Under the pieces are notes generated by a model. It saw only the letters and a list, made by a program, of their open reading frames with translations. It searched no databases and was not told the DNA's origin. A stretch of 64,000 nucleotides of DNA, taken from NCBI GenBank assembly GCA_014529385.2, contig CM043970.1:49591898-49655897 (forward strand), written 5' to 3'. Source of the DNA: Adiantum capillus-veneris (lineage: Eukaryota > Streptophyta > Polypodiopsida > Polypodiales > Pteridaceae). Below are positions 34,114 to 47,879 of this stretch, piece after piece. Each line of letters starts with the position of its first letter. The first letter of the stretch is position 1. The translations under genes were made by a program, and so were the position numbers.

Positions 34114-35760
34114 ACTCCCCGCATTCCACTCTACAAAATCATCATCAACTCAATTAGTAAAATAAATAGACAGCACATAATTAACCATTACGCCAACTAT
34201 CCCAATTGCAGCTAACAACTACAACATGAGGGTGCCCAGTCTCGTAACAGGAGTAAACTTACAAAGTTAACCTATCTACAATCACCCATACCGAGTCATG
34301 TATGGAGGTTCGTAAGACCACAATGAAATCCTTAGAGATACTCTCCCATTTACCATTGAGAATCTCCAAAAAATGCAAGATACCTTCTAACTTCAAGTGC
34401 TTTGCTTTATTGAACTTTACATTTTTGCAATGTAAGACATTGACTTGAACATACCCATGTAAGCCTCGCTAGTAAAACTGTCATCGCACGAGAGTACGAG
34501 TTTTCTTTATGCATGAGTCCCCCACACTTGGACTATCATGACATTCATAAAGAACTTGGCACCGAATGTCTGTGTCCATCGATACAGAAACTCTCCCCTT
34601 GTAGAGTAGGTACCCCTCATCAATGGAAAAATTCTTCCATTTAGTTAGCTCTTCACTCGAAAGAGGAGAACCAAGTGTGGAAGAAGTGGACACACTGTTA
34701 GTAGTAGAGTGAGAAGAACCCCTCTTTTACATGAATCCACACCTTGGAGTATGCATACTCCACACCTTGAAGTATGCATCATCATGCTCATATGTACCCT
34801 TCAGAGACTTCAAAAACTCACTTTTAAGTTTGGTGAACAAAAGAGAGTTGATCTTAAGCATTCTAATGAGTGCATCAATTACCACATGTATCATCCTTTA
34901 CAATACCAGAGCTTCACAACATACTCTTGAAGAGTCTTAGCCCACCTGGCCTTTCAACCCCTCAAGTCAGATTGCTGTGTAAACCACTTTATACTTTCAT
35001 GGTCAAATTCTATTCAAATTGATCACCATACAAATAATGTTGCCATATTTTCAAAGTAAACACTATTACATAGAGCTCTCTTTCATAAGGAGAATACTTT
35101 TGCTGTGTAGAATCAAGTTTTTTTCTTTCAAATGCAATTAAACTCTGTTCTTGCAAAGGAATTGCTCCAATAGCTCAATTAGTAGCATCGATCTCTAGCA
35201 CAAAAGGTTTCATTGGATCCACAATAGCTAAGTGGGTGTAATAGCTAGAGTGACTGTAAGTGCATCGAAGCTTTGCTATTGAGCTTCTCCCCAATGAGAT
35301 GATCTACCCTTGGCTTTCAGTTGGTCTGTCATAGGAACAAATTTTTTGGCTTAACCAACCTATGATAAAAACCTACAAATCCCAAGAAAATATAGAGTTC
35401 TTCCATTTTTTTTTTGAGAAGGCCAATTATGGATGGCATCCACTTTGGATTGATCCATATGTAGGCTTGCAACAAAAATTACATGCCACAAATAGTGAGT
35501 TTTTGCTTTTAGGAAATCACACTTGGATTCCTTAACATATAATTTATTTTCTCATTGATGGAAATTGAACATTACAATCCTCCACAACTGGCTTGTCATT
35601 GGGAATTACCCCTTGGGTAACCTACTCCCTCATGATCGAGGATTGGATGATCGACATTAGACCATCTACTTCTTGCTTAAGAAGACGATACCTGACTGCT
35701 AATCGCTTGAAATGATCCTGCAACTTGTCAAACTCAATTTGGCTTACCATGTCCCAAACC
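34114..35760 (-). pseudogene. Ty3/gypsy pol remnant (RT tail, RNase H, integrase zinc domain)
   Basis: Read on the minus strand from right to left. An RT connection piece (KESKCDFLKAKTHYLWHVIF then MDQSKVDAIHNWP) lies at about 35430-35560. RNase H follows (PFVLEIDATN at about 35190, then LDSTQQKYSPYERELYVIVF at about 35070-35130). The integrase H2C2 domain comes last (DEGYLLYKGRVSVSMDTDIR and LYECHDSPSVGDSCIKKTRT, 34481-34640). The integrase core is absent because only about 370 bp separate the zinc domain from the LTR. Many stops are present. Confidence 0.75.
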
Positions 35761-35944
35761 TATGGAAAATGACTCGTGTTCTTTAGTATATTATGTATAC
35801 TTTACTAGGCAAGATGTGAGATCACCCTTAAAGTTGAACACTATGTTCGACTCCTCCTCCATCTGGAGAATATGCTTTATAAGCAATTCACCGCTCTTTA
35901 TTTCAAATTCAATCTGTGCATGAGATCGCTGAAAAAAACATATA

Positions 35945-36164
35945 AAATCTATCAAAATTATCACCTTATGCATAAATACTTCAACAATTGCGTATCAATT
36001 TATGTAGAGAACAACAAATAAGGAAATTCTAATGTACTTAAAAACCTTGTTGGGAAATCTATCAAAATTATCACCTTATGCATAAATACTTCAACAATTG
36101 CGAATCAATTTATGTAGAGAACAACAAATTAGGGACATTCTAATGTACTTACAACCTTGCTGGG
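35945..36164. repeat. 110-bp tandem duplication
   Basis: Two adjacent units start aaatctatcaaaattatcac at 35945 and 36055 and differ at only a few positions. Confidence 0.85.
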
Positions 36165-38228
<2,064 letters not shown>

Positions 38229-38530
38229 TGCTTCTAGACCTATATACACAGGGGACAAAAAGGAGAGATGGTTGCATCTCAATAGGGGTCCAAAAGGAGA
38301 TTGTCTACCAAAGAGCAATGTGTAATGAGTGCTTCTAGACTTATCTCAGTAGGGGACCAAGAGGAGAGATGGTTACATCTCAATAAAGGGTCCAAAGGAA
38401 GATTGTCTACCAAAGAGCAATGTGTAATAAGTGCTTCTAGACTTATCTCAACAAGGGACCAAGAGGAGAGATGGTTACATCTCAATAGGGTTCAAAAGGA
38501 GATAGTCTATCAAAGAGCAATGTGCATCTA
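38229..38530. repeat. Tandem array of about 100-bp units (three copies)
   Basis: Units start gtgcttctagac at 38229, 38329 and 38431. Each contains accaagaggagagatggtta-like and gattgtctaccaaagagcaa-like motifs. Confidence 0.9.
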
Positions 38531-38639
38531 ATGGAGCTTAAAAGACCTTAGGGTTAGCTTCATTAAAGACCTCCAAAGGTTAGTGTTAAAAGTCCCTAGA
38601 CCTAGGACCTTAGGCAAGCTAGGGCTGAGCTTGAGGTGG

Positions 38640-38812
38640 GAACCTGAACCAAGCTTGAGGTGCTTGTCGTGCTTGCTGACTAAGGTGCTTGTGGTGCTTG
38701 TCTTGCTTGATGAGTAAGGTGCTTGAGGTGCTTGTCGTGCTGGCTAAGGTGCTTGAGGTGCTTGTCGTGCTTGAGGTGCTTCTCATGCTTGATGACTAAG
38801 GTGCTTTATAAG
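38640..38812. repeat. GGTGCTTG-type minisatellite
   Basis: Interspersed short units aaggtgcttg, aggtgcttgtcgtgcttg and ttgatgactaaggtgc recur about ten times with irregular spacing. Confidence 0.75.
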
Positions 38813-39073
38813 CTTCCCATGCAAGTGTTTGAGTCAAAAAGAGATCCTATAAAGGAGGGGGAAAGCCCCAAAGTTAGAGGAATCTTTGACTTAACCTCCC
38901 ACTCACCGAAAGGGCACCTCCTTTCTCAAGGAGCACATGGACACATGTCAAGCTCTCCCTACGCTTAGCCACATGGTGTGCTTGAATCCTATTGGCTCGG
39001 CTAAAGAGGGGTCCAATGAGCTTCTAGTTCAATTCAAAAACTATATAGATAGTTTTAAGCTCTCTCTCTCAAA

Positions 39074-39927
39074 GGGGTAAGGAGGACACTTGTCCAAAGG
39101 CTACCCATGTTGTTTGAAATGCATTGTGCATGTGATTGGCAAGACCTAGAGGGGTCCAATGAGATTCAAGCTTGAGCTACAAGGAGGGGTCGACCAAGGC
39201 AAGCAAGGGGTGTGCTTGGGGGTATACACCCTCTCACACACTCATTTTTCACACATTCTCACTTGGTGAAAGTGGAAGAACTCCATATCCTCCAAGCTTG
39301 TTGAGAAGTTGAGAGCCTACAACAACACTCTTGGCTATGGAATGCAAACCCAACCAAGAGCCATGCTTCACTGCTTAAGCTTTCCATCTTCTCCATCTTC
39401 ATCACTATGCCATTATGCATGCTAGCAAGAAGAGTCATGATAAGTGAGGAACTATTTCTTTCTCCTATGAATGTTTCTTATTCCTCTTCCCTACCCTGAA
39501 TTCACGCTAGTTGTCTCCACCTTTGAAGGTGTTTGAGGCCTTGGGATTGAGATCGGGGATGGTTAATGCTTTTATAAAGTTTATGTTACGCTCGTGATGA
39601 ATGAAGCTTTCCATCTTCATAGCATCACCAAGGTCACAAGGAGCATAAAGATTGTATTATACCAAGTCTCTCTTTATGGGAGAATCTATAATACAAAAGC
39701 CTATTGGAGGGCTCCACATAAATCCGGTCCTCAATTGTTGTCAAGTTCTTTAATTCTCTCTCTCTCTTGCAAAAGTATCGTTGAAGCTAAGTTAATTAAT
39801 TATGATGGTTATGCTGCTACCACTAATCAAGTTCACCCTCTATGTTCTCAAAGTAGTCTCATAAAAATGCTCACTCTAATTCTCTTAATTTCGCTATTCT
39901 CAAATTTCATGGCCCATTTCCATTACA
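39074..39927 (+). repeat. Gypsy array LTR 1
   Basis: 854 bp, ends CATTACA, PBS at 39929-39940. The LTR may extend to the left, where no counterpart exists in copies 2 and 3. Confidence 0.8.
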
Positions 39928-40343
39928 CTGGTATCGGAGCTATTGGTTTCTCTTTTCTTGATTAAGTCCATGAAAGGTTAGGCTTGGTTATTGCAATAGG
40001 GTAAGTGGGAACAAGATCTATTATCTTGGTTGAGAAGGACTTAGTTCGAGGTACACCGTTGGGAACTATAGTCTTAATAATGGAGTCTCTCGGGGCTTGC
40101 CTTTGGCTTAACCATTATTGATCTACTAGCAAGCTCAACAGGAACTATACTCAACCGAGCAATGTTAGACCCTCTCCACTAGTCTTTGCAATCAACGGTG
40201 TCTAAACCACGGGTGTGACTCCTTGAGGACTAATTTTCAAAGGTAAAGAAGAGTAGCAACTAAGGTTTATGAGGGTACCAAAGCACAAAGTAATTCTATA
40301 CATAAGTTTAATTAGCATGGCTGACAATAATTAAGAGAGTAGA

Positions 40344-41760
40344 ATGAACATTGATAACTTTGATTTTGCACATGAAGATGCTAATGATGATGCCCCCATG
40401 TTTGTTAATTATCTTGTTGCTAGGCTGCAAGAGGCTATGGGAAACCCTGCTTTGCAAGCCAAAGCTAACAACTTCGTGCTTATGGGATTTCCTTTCCTCT
40501 CCAAGAGAAGAGAGAGCTTATGAGGCCTCTTGATGAGACTCCCAAAAGAAGACTCTCTCCCATAAGAGAGGAGGAATCCAAAGAACGAGAAAAAAGTAAA
40601 TCCCTTAATTCCTCTGAAGATGTGGCTCCACAAAGACGGCGGTCTAGATGATCTCGGACTCCTCCCAAGAGGAAATGGTCAACCCACAGTCCTTCTCCTC
40701 ATCACTTCAAAAGGGAAGAGAGGAAAAAAAGGAAGAAAAGGGTAAGAAAGAGGTCACCCTCTTCTCCCTCTTCTTCACCTTCCTCCTCTTCTGGCGAAAG
40801 CAATAGCTATTCTCCTAGACAATACAAGAGGGGAGGACATTGCAAATCTTACCTTGCATGGCAAAGGTCCCAAAAGCTCAAGAAGTTCAAAGAGGGAGGA
40901 AAGAGTATTTATTTTCTCATCTATGATGACACCTTTGGTGCCACTGACAAAGTATTGGCCTTCATCCAACAATTTGATGCGGCGTTTGGAGATGAGGGCT
41001 TCACGGAGTCCTCCAAGCTACATCATGTAGCTATGCACTTCCAGAAATCTGCTCATCAATGGTGGGCTAGCCTTCGTGGCAATGACAAAGCCCCAAAGAC
41101 ATGGAAAACTCTACGAGTTTGCATCATGAGCCAATTCCTTGCAAGCGATGCAAAGGACAAAGTGCTTACCGAATGGTGGAGTTTGAAGCTTCTCTCCCGT
41201 GAGTCTATCCACAAATATGTGGACAAGTTTTGGGATTTACATGTCAAGGCTCCTGTCTTTCAAAAAATAGACTTCACCAAGCAAAAGCAACAATTATGTG
41301 CGTGTGATTACCTGAAGAAATGGCCGAGTATGTCAACTCCCAACGGCCTGGTTCTATCACGGAAGTAATCCACCACACTATGGTTGATTCACGCATCAAT
41401 TTCCAATAAGGGGCTAAAAGAAATGCCAAGTCCATGGAAAAAAAAAAGATCAAAATGAAGCAAAGGGGAAGAATAATGCTCAAAATTCTTCCCAAGGCAA
41501 CTCTATCAACAACAATAAAAGTAAGGAGAAAGGAGTCTACAAAGGCAATAATCGACTTTCTCCCGAGGAGCTAGCATATCACAAAGATAACCGGTGCCTT
41601 AAGTGCGGGGAGCAAGGACATGCCTATTGGGCTTGTCCCCAAGGAAATGTGTGCAATAAGCCGCCTAGAGCCTCTATGGTTGAAGCTCCAAAAGAGGATG
41701 CTCATTGCCAAGGATTTCTCCTTTCCTATGCTTGGGAAAAGATGTAAGAGCATGATGCCT
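40344..41760 (+). pseudogene. Gypsy gag, copy 1
   Basis: Starts at 40344 (MNIDNFDFAHEDANDDAPMF). A frame change leads through an Arg/Ser/Lys-rich stretch (SPIREEESKEREKSKSLNSS, then FKREERKKRKKRVRKRSPSS and many Ser) before the Retrotrans_gag core at 40955-41300 (FQKSAHQWWASLRGNDKAPK, then LKLLSRESIHKYVDKFWDLH). A knuckle CLKCGEQGHAYWAC (CX2CX4HX4C) is at about 41590-41635. Stops and frameshifts break it. The RS-like N-terminal part is unusual for a gypsy Gag. Confidence 0.8.
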
Positions 41761-42116
41761 TTATTTTGTTTGACCCTGGGTCAACTCCCAATTTCATATC
41801 CACGGAGTTGACCATCAAGCTAGGCATACAAGCCCACAAGATGGGAGATGCTTTGAAATCCGATGGGGCTATCAAGGGACAAGAGATCTTAGTTACTTCC
41901 TTAATTGCAAAATTGAGGCTTCCTGTCCAAAGCTATGTGGACAAGGAGGATTTCTTCATCTCCCCTCTCAAACATGAGGATGTTATCATCATTTGGGTAG
42001 CATGGTTCAACTGCATGGCTACCAATATGAAGTTCCTTGAAAGGAGAATCTACTTCACCTACACGAAAAAGAGCATGTATATAGATGCTAATGAGTCGGG
42101 GAACACCATATCCTAG
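41761..42116 (+). pseudogene. Gypsy protease, copy 1
   Basis: LFDPGSTPNFISTELTIKLG corresponds to the retropepsin active-site segment (D-S-G-A/S-T), with Ser replaced by Pro. About 143 bp near 42048-42190 is present here but not in copy 2. Confidence 0.7.
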
Positions 42117-42329
42117 GTAAACACGCTTGCTTTTGATAAGTCAATGAAAAGCTCTATTTTTGCGTATATAATTTTTGTTAGAGAATCTGTAAATGATTCT
42201 AATGTTTCATAAGTAGCAATAAAGGGAATCAAGAGGAATTAGAGTTGTATAATATCCTTAATGGATTCTAAGATGTTTTCATTGATGGCATCCCTAGTGA
42301 GCTACCTCCAAAATGAGGGATGATGACCA

Positions 42330-43080
42330 TACAATTGAGCTCCTATCAGGAAGCTCAGCGCCTAACAAGCCTCCTTATCGAGTTTCCCAAGCTCAACAAG
42401 AGGAGATCATGAGGGAAGTGCAAGAATTGGTGGAAAAAGGGATGTGAGGCCTAGCTCCTCTCCATTCTGTTCACCAGTACTTTTAGAGAAAAAGAAAGAT
42501 GGCACATATCACATGTGTGTCGACTATAGCACACTAAATAGGATCACTATAAACAAAAAGATTTCCCGTGCTAGGGGTAGAAGATCTATTTGATAAGCTA
42601 CAAGTTTTGGCTTGACAAACGCTCCAGCCGCATTCAAACTTATGATGGACAAAAATCTTCAGGCCACTCAAATTCTCTTGAGGAGTACAAGTGACACCTC
42701 TGGGTAATCTTTCAAGTTGTGTGAGAGAGTAAGCTCTTCATTATTCAAAAGAAAAGTGAATTTTTCCTACAAGAGATTCAATGTTTGGGTCACATTATCT
42801 CTAAAGATGGTACCCGTATGGATCCAACAAAGTTAGAGGTAATAAAAGGATTCCCTAATCCAAGGAATCTACAGGATCTACAAAGCTTTATACGTATGTG
42901 TGCATACTAAAGTTGCTTCATAGAAAAATTATTGCTAACAGCAGGCCCGTTACACAACTTAATAAAAATAAACGTTAAGTATTCATGGATTGCAAAAGAG
43001 CAAGAAGCTTTTGAGAAATTTAAATAGAAGCTTATCTCTCAACTTGTGCTCACACTACTAGATCTCTCAAAGCCATTTGA
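42330..43080 (+). pseudogene. Gypsy RT/RNase H remnant, copy 1
   Basis: Contains VQELVEKGM then a stop, KDGTYHMCVDYSTLNRITIN, a LTNAPAAFKLMMDK finger, and then a jump directly to the thumb (FKLCERVS... KVRGNKRIP). The V/Y-x-D-D strand is deleted. The last codons (LTLLDLSKPFEG) enter RNase H and are cut off by the LTR. Confidence 0.75.
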
Positions 43081-43935
43081 GGGGTAAGGAGGACACTTGT
43101 CCAAAGGCTACCCATGTTGTTTGAAATGCCTTGTGCATGTGATTGGCTAGGCCTAGAGGGGTCCAATGAGATTCAAGCTTGAGCTACAAGGAGAGGTCGA
43201 CCAAGGCAAGCAAGGGGTGTGCTTGGGGGTATACACCCTCTCACACACTCATTTTTCACACATTCTCACTTGGTGAAAGTGGAAGAACTCCATCTCCTTC
43301 TCCAAGCTTGTTGAGAAGTTGAGAGCCTACAACAACACTCTTGGCTATGGAATGCAAATCCAACTAAGAGCCATGCTTCAATGCTTAAGCTTTCCATCTT
43401 CTCCATCTTCATCACTATGCCATTATGCATGCTAGCAAGAAGAGTCATGATAAGTGAGGAACTATTTCTTTCTCCTATGAATGTTTCTTATTCCTCTTCC
43501 CTACCCTGAATTCACGCTAGTTGTCTCCACCTTTGAAGGTGTTTGAGGCCTTGGGACTGAGGTCGGGGATGGTTAATGCTTTTATAAAGTTTATGTTACG
43601 CTCGTGATGCATGAAGCTTTACATCTTCATAGCATCACCAAGGTCAAGGAGCATAAAGATTGTATTATACCAAGTCTCTCTTTATGGGAGAATCTATAAT
43701 ACAAAAGCCTATTGGAGGGCTCCACATAAATCCCGTCTTCAACTGTTGTCAAGTTCTTTAATTCTCTCTCTCTCTTGCAAAATTATTGTTGAAGCTAAGT
43801 TAATTAATTATGATGGTTATGTTGCTACCACTAATCAAGTTCACCCTCTATGTTCTCAAAGTAGTCTCATAAAAATGCTCACTCTAATTCTCTTAATTTC
43901 GCTATTCTCAAATTTCATGGCCCATTTCCATTACA
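43081..43935 (+). repeat. Gypsy array LTR 2 (shared middle LTR)
   Basis: 855 bp, PBS at 43937-43948. It serves as 3' LTR of unit 1 and 5' LTR of unit 2. Confidence 0.88.
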
Positions 43936-44351
43936 CTGGTATCGGAGCTATTAGTTTCTCTTTTCTTGATTAAGTCCATGAAAGGTTAGGCTTGGTTATT
44001 GCAATAGGGTAAGTGGGAACAAGATCTATTATCTTGGTTGAGAAGGACTTAGTTCGAGGTACACCGTTGGGAACTATAGTCTCAATAATGGAGTCTCTCG
44101 GGGCTTGCCTTTGGCTTAACCATTATTGATCTACTAGCAAGCTCAACAGGAACTATACTCAACCGAGCAATGTTAGACCCTCTCCACTAGTCTTTGCAAT
44201 CAACGGTGTCTAAACCACGGGTGTGACTCCTTGAGGACTAATTTTCAAAGGTAAAGAAGAGTAGCAACTAAGGTTTATGAGGGTACCAAAGCACAAAGTA
44301 ATTCTATACATAAGTTTAATTAGCATGGCTGACAATAATTAAGAGAGTAGA

Positions 44352-45770
44352 ATGAACATTGATAACTTTGATTTTTCACATGAAGATGCTAATGATGATG
44401 CCCCCATGTTTGTTAATTATCTTGTTGCTAGGCTGCAAGAGGCTATGGGAAACCCTGCTTTGCAAGCCAAAGCTAACAACTTCGTGCTTATGGGATTTCC
44501 TTTCCTCTCCAAGAGAAGAGAGAGATTATGAGGCCTCTTGATGAGACTCCCAAAAGAAGACTCTCTCCCATAAGAGAGGAGGAATCCAAAGAACGAGAAA
44601 AAAGTAAATCCCTTAATTCCTCTGAAGATGTGGCTCCACAAAGACGGCGGTCTAGATGATCTCGGACTCCTCCCAAGAGGAAATGGTCAACCCACAGTCC
44701 TTCTCCTCATCACTTCAAAAGGGAAGAGAGGAAACAAAGGAAGAAAAGGGTAAGAAAGAGGTCACCCTCTTCTCCCTCTTCTTCACCTTCCTCCTCTTCT
44801 GGCGAAAGCAATAGCTATTCTCTTAGACAATACAAGAGGGGAGGACATTGCAAATCTTACCTTGCATGGCAAAGGTCCCAAAAGCTCAAGAAGTTCAAAG
44901 AGGGAGGAAAGAGTATTTATTTTCTCACCTATGATGGCACCTTTGGTGCCACTGACAATGTATTGGCCTTCATCCAACAATTTGATGCGGCGTTTGGAGA
45001 TGAGGGCTTCACGGAGTCCTCCAAGCTACATCATGTAGCTATGCACTTCCAGAAATCTGCTCATCAATGGTGGGCTAGCCTTCGTGGCAATGACAAAGCC
45101 CCAAAGACATGGAAAACTCTACGAGTTTGCATCATGAGCCAATTCCTTGCAAGCGATGCAAAGGACAAAGTGCTTACCGAGTGGCGGAGTTTGAAGCTTC
45201 TCTCCCATGAGTCTATCCACAAATATGTGGACAAGTTTTGGGATTTACATGTCAAGGCTCCTGTCTTTCAAAAAATAGACTTCACCAAGCAAAATCAACA
45301 ATTATGTACGTGTGATTACCTGAAGAAAGGGCCGAGTATGTCAACTCCCAACGGCCTGGTTCTATCACGGAAGTAATCCACCACACTATGGTTGATTCAC
45401 GCATCAATTTCCAATAAGGGGCTAAAAGAAATGCCAAGCCCATGGAAAAAAAAAAGATCAAAATGAAGCAAAGGGGAAGAATAATGCTCAAAATTCTTCC
45501 TAAGGAAACCCTATCAACAACAATAAAAGTAAGGAGAAAGGAGTCTACAAAGGCAATAATCGACTTTCTCCCGAGGAGTTAGCATATCACAAAGATAACC
45601 GGTGCTTCAAGTGTGGGGAGCAAGGACAGGCCTATCGGGCTTGCCCCCAAAGAAATGTGTGCAATAAGCCGCCTAGAGCCTCTATGGTTGAAGCTCCAAA
45701 AGAGGATGCTCATTGCCAAGGATTTCTCCTTTCCTATGCTTGGGAAAAGATGTAAGAGCATGATGCCTTT
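44352..45770 (+). pseudogene. Gypsy gag, copy 2
   Basis: Near-identical to 40344-41760, with the same RS-like stretch and core (44963-45376, FQKSAHQWWASLRGNDKAPK). The knuckle reads CFKCGEQGQAYRAC, with the histidine replaced by Gln, so this copy's knuckle is also defective. Confidence 0.8.
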
Positions 45771-46067
45771 ATTTTGTTTGACCCTGGGTCAACTCGCAAC
45801 TCCATATCCACGGAGTTGACCATCAAGCTAGGCATACAAGCCCACAAGATGGGAGATGCATTGAAATCCGATGGAGCTATCAAGGGACAAGACATCTCGG
45901 TTACTTCCTTAATTGCAAAATTCAGGCTTCATGTCCAAAGCTATGTGGACAAAGAGGATTTCTTCATCTCCCCTCTCAAACATGAGGATGTTATCATCAT
46001 TTGGGTAGCATGGTTCAACTCCATGGCTGCCAATATGAAGTTCCTTGAAAGGAGAATCTGTAAATGA
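45769..46067 (+). pseudogene. Gypsy protease, copy 2
   Basis: LFDPGSTRNSISTELTIKLG. The segment of about 143 bp found in copy 1 is absent; the join falls at a gagaatct repeat. Confidence 0.7.
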
Positions 46068-46279
46068 TTCTAATGTTTCACAAGTAGCAATAAAGGGAAT
46101 CAAGAGGAATTAGAGTTGTCTAATATCCTTAATGGATTCTAAGATGTTTTCATTGATGGCATCCCTAGTGAGCTACCTCCAAAATGAGGGATGATGACCA
46201 TGCAATTGAGCTCCTACCAGGAAGCTCAGCGCCTAACAAGCCTCCTTATTGAGTTTCCCAAGTTCAACAAGAAGAGATC

Positions 46280-46937
46280 ATGAGGAAAGTGCAGGAATTG
46301 GTGGAAGAAGGGATGGTGAGGCCTAGCTCCTCTCCATTCTGTTCACCAGTACTTTTAGTGAAAAAGAAAGATGGAACATATCACATGTGTGTCAACTATA
46401 GCACACTAAATAGGATCACTATAAACAAAAAGATTTCCTATGCTACGGGTATCTATTTGATAAGCTACAAGTTTTGGCTTGACAAACGCTCCAGCCTCAT
46501 TCAATTTTATGATGGACAAAAATCTTCAGGCCACTCAAATTCTCTTGAGGGGTACAAGCGACACCTCTGGGTAATCTTTCAAGTTGTGAGAGAGAATAAG
46601 CTTTTCATTAATAAAAAGAAAAGTGAATTTTTCCTACAAGAGATTCAATGTTTAGGTCTAAGGATGGTACCCGTATGGATCCAACAAAGTTAGAGGTAAT
46701 AAAAGGATGGCCTAATCCAAGGAATCTACAGGATCTACAAAGCTTTATAGGTATGTGTGCATACTATAGTTGCTTCATAGAAAAATTATTGCTAACAACA
46801 GGCCCATTACACAACTTAATAAAAATGAACGTTAAGTATTCATGGACTGCAAAAGAGCAAGAAGCTTTTGAGAAATTTAAATAGAAGCTTATCTCTCAAC
46901 TTGTGCTCACACTACTAGATCTCTCAAAGCCATTTGA
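46280..46937 (+). pseudogene. Gypsy RT/RNase H remnant, copy 2
   Basis: VQELVEEGMVRPSSSPFCSP, VLLVKKKDGTYHMCVNYSTL and NRITINKK are intact RT finger motifs. The reading then passes from a degraded F-G-L-T-N-A-P-like region to GYKRHLWVIFQVVRENKLFI and KLEVIKGWPNPRNLQDLQSF, IGMCAYYSCFIEKL (RT connection). The strand that should carry the catalytic Asp pair is missing. The RNase H start (LTLLDLSKPFEG) is cut by the LTR exactly as in copy 1. Confidence 0.8.
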
Positions 46938-47625
46938 GGGGTAAGGAGGACACTTGTCCAAAGGCTATCCATGTTGTTTGAAATGCATTGTACGTGTGAT
47001 TGGCTAGGCTTAGAGGGGTCCAATGAGATTCAAGCTTGAGCTACAAGGAGGGGTCGACCAAGGCAAGCAAGGGGTGTTCTTGGGGATATACACCCTCTCA
47101 CACACTCATTTTTCACACATTCTCACTTGGTGAAAGTGGAAGAACTCCATCTCCTTCTCCAAGCTTGTTGAGAAGTTGAGAGCCTACAACAACACTCTTC
47201 CATATGGAATTCAAATCCAACCAAGAGCCATGCTTCAATGCTTAAGCTTTCCATCTTCTCCATCTTCATCACTATGCTATTATGCATGCTAGCAAGAAGA
47301 GTGATGATAAGTGAGGAACTATTTCTTTCTCCTATGAATGTGTCTTATTCCTCTTCCCTACCGAGCCTCAATCCACACTAGCTGTCTCCACCTTTGAAGG
47401 TGTTTGAGGCCTTGGGACTGAGGTCAGGGATGATTAATGCTTTTATAAAGTTTATGTTACGCTCGTGATGCATGAAGCTTTCCATCTTCACAGCATCACC
47501 AAGGTCACAAGGAACACAAAGATTGTATTATACTAAGTCTCTCTTTATGGGAGAATCTATAATACAAAAGCCTATTGGAGGGGGGACCGGCTCCACATAA
47601 ATCGGGTCCTCAACTGTTGTCAAGT

Positions 47626-47674
<49 letters not shown>

Positions 47675-47835
47675 CAAAAGTATTGTTCATGCCAAGTTAA
47701 TTAAGTATAATGGTTATGTTGCTACTGCTAATTAAGTTCACCCTCTATGGTCTCAAAGTAGTCTCATAAAAATGCTTACTCCTCTAATTCTCTTAATTCC
47801 ACTATTATCAAATTTCATGGGCCATTTCCATTACA
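46938..47835 (+). repeat. Gypsy array LTR 3
   Basis: 898 bp, more diverged than LTR 1 and 2, with a (CT)n expansion at 47632-47672. It ends CATTACA and is followed by non-element DNA (taagcag). Confidence 0.82.
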
Positions 47836-47879
47836 TAAGCAGTGGGCAAGAAGGTGGTACTATAAAAAGAGAGAATAGA

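Larger units (their letters stand above)
39074..47835 (+). mobile_element. Tandem Ty3/gypsy array: LTR-internal-LTR-internal-LTR
   Basis: Three LTR copies start ggggtaaggaggacacttgt at 39074, 43081 and 46938. They end CATTACA at 39927, 43935 and 47835, so each is 854-898 bp. The first two are followed by tggtatcggagc, a PBS with one mismatch. The two internal regions (39928-43080 and 43936-46937) are near-copies with the same gag, zinc knuckle, protease and truncated RT, and the same abrupt junction from RNase H start into the LTR. Units are 4007 and 3857 bp. Unequal crossing-over between LTRs is the simplest origin. The true start of the LTR left of 39074 is not fixed. Confidence 0.88.

Noticed and set aside
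39056-47840. TAAGC on both sides of the gypsy array as a TSD
   Set aside because: taagc occurs at 39056-39060 and at 47836-47840, but the LTR would then begin TCTC instead of TG, and CT-rich DNA makes the left edge ambiguous. Kept only as a possibility.
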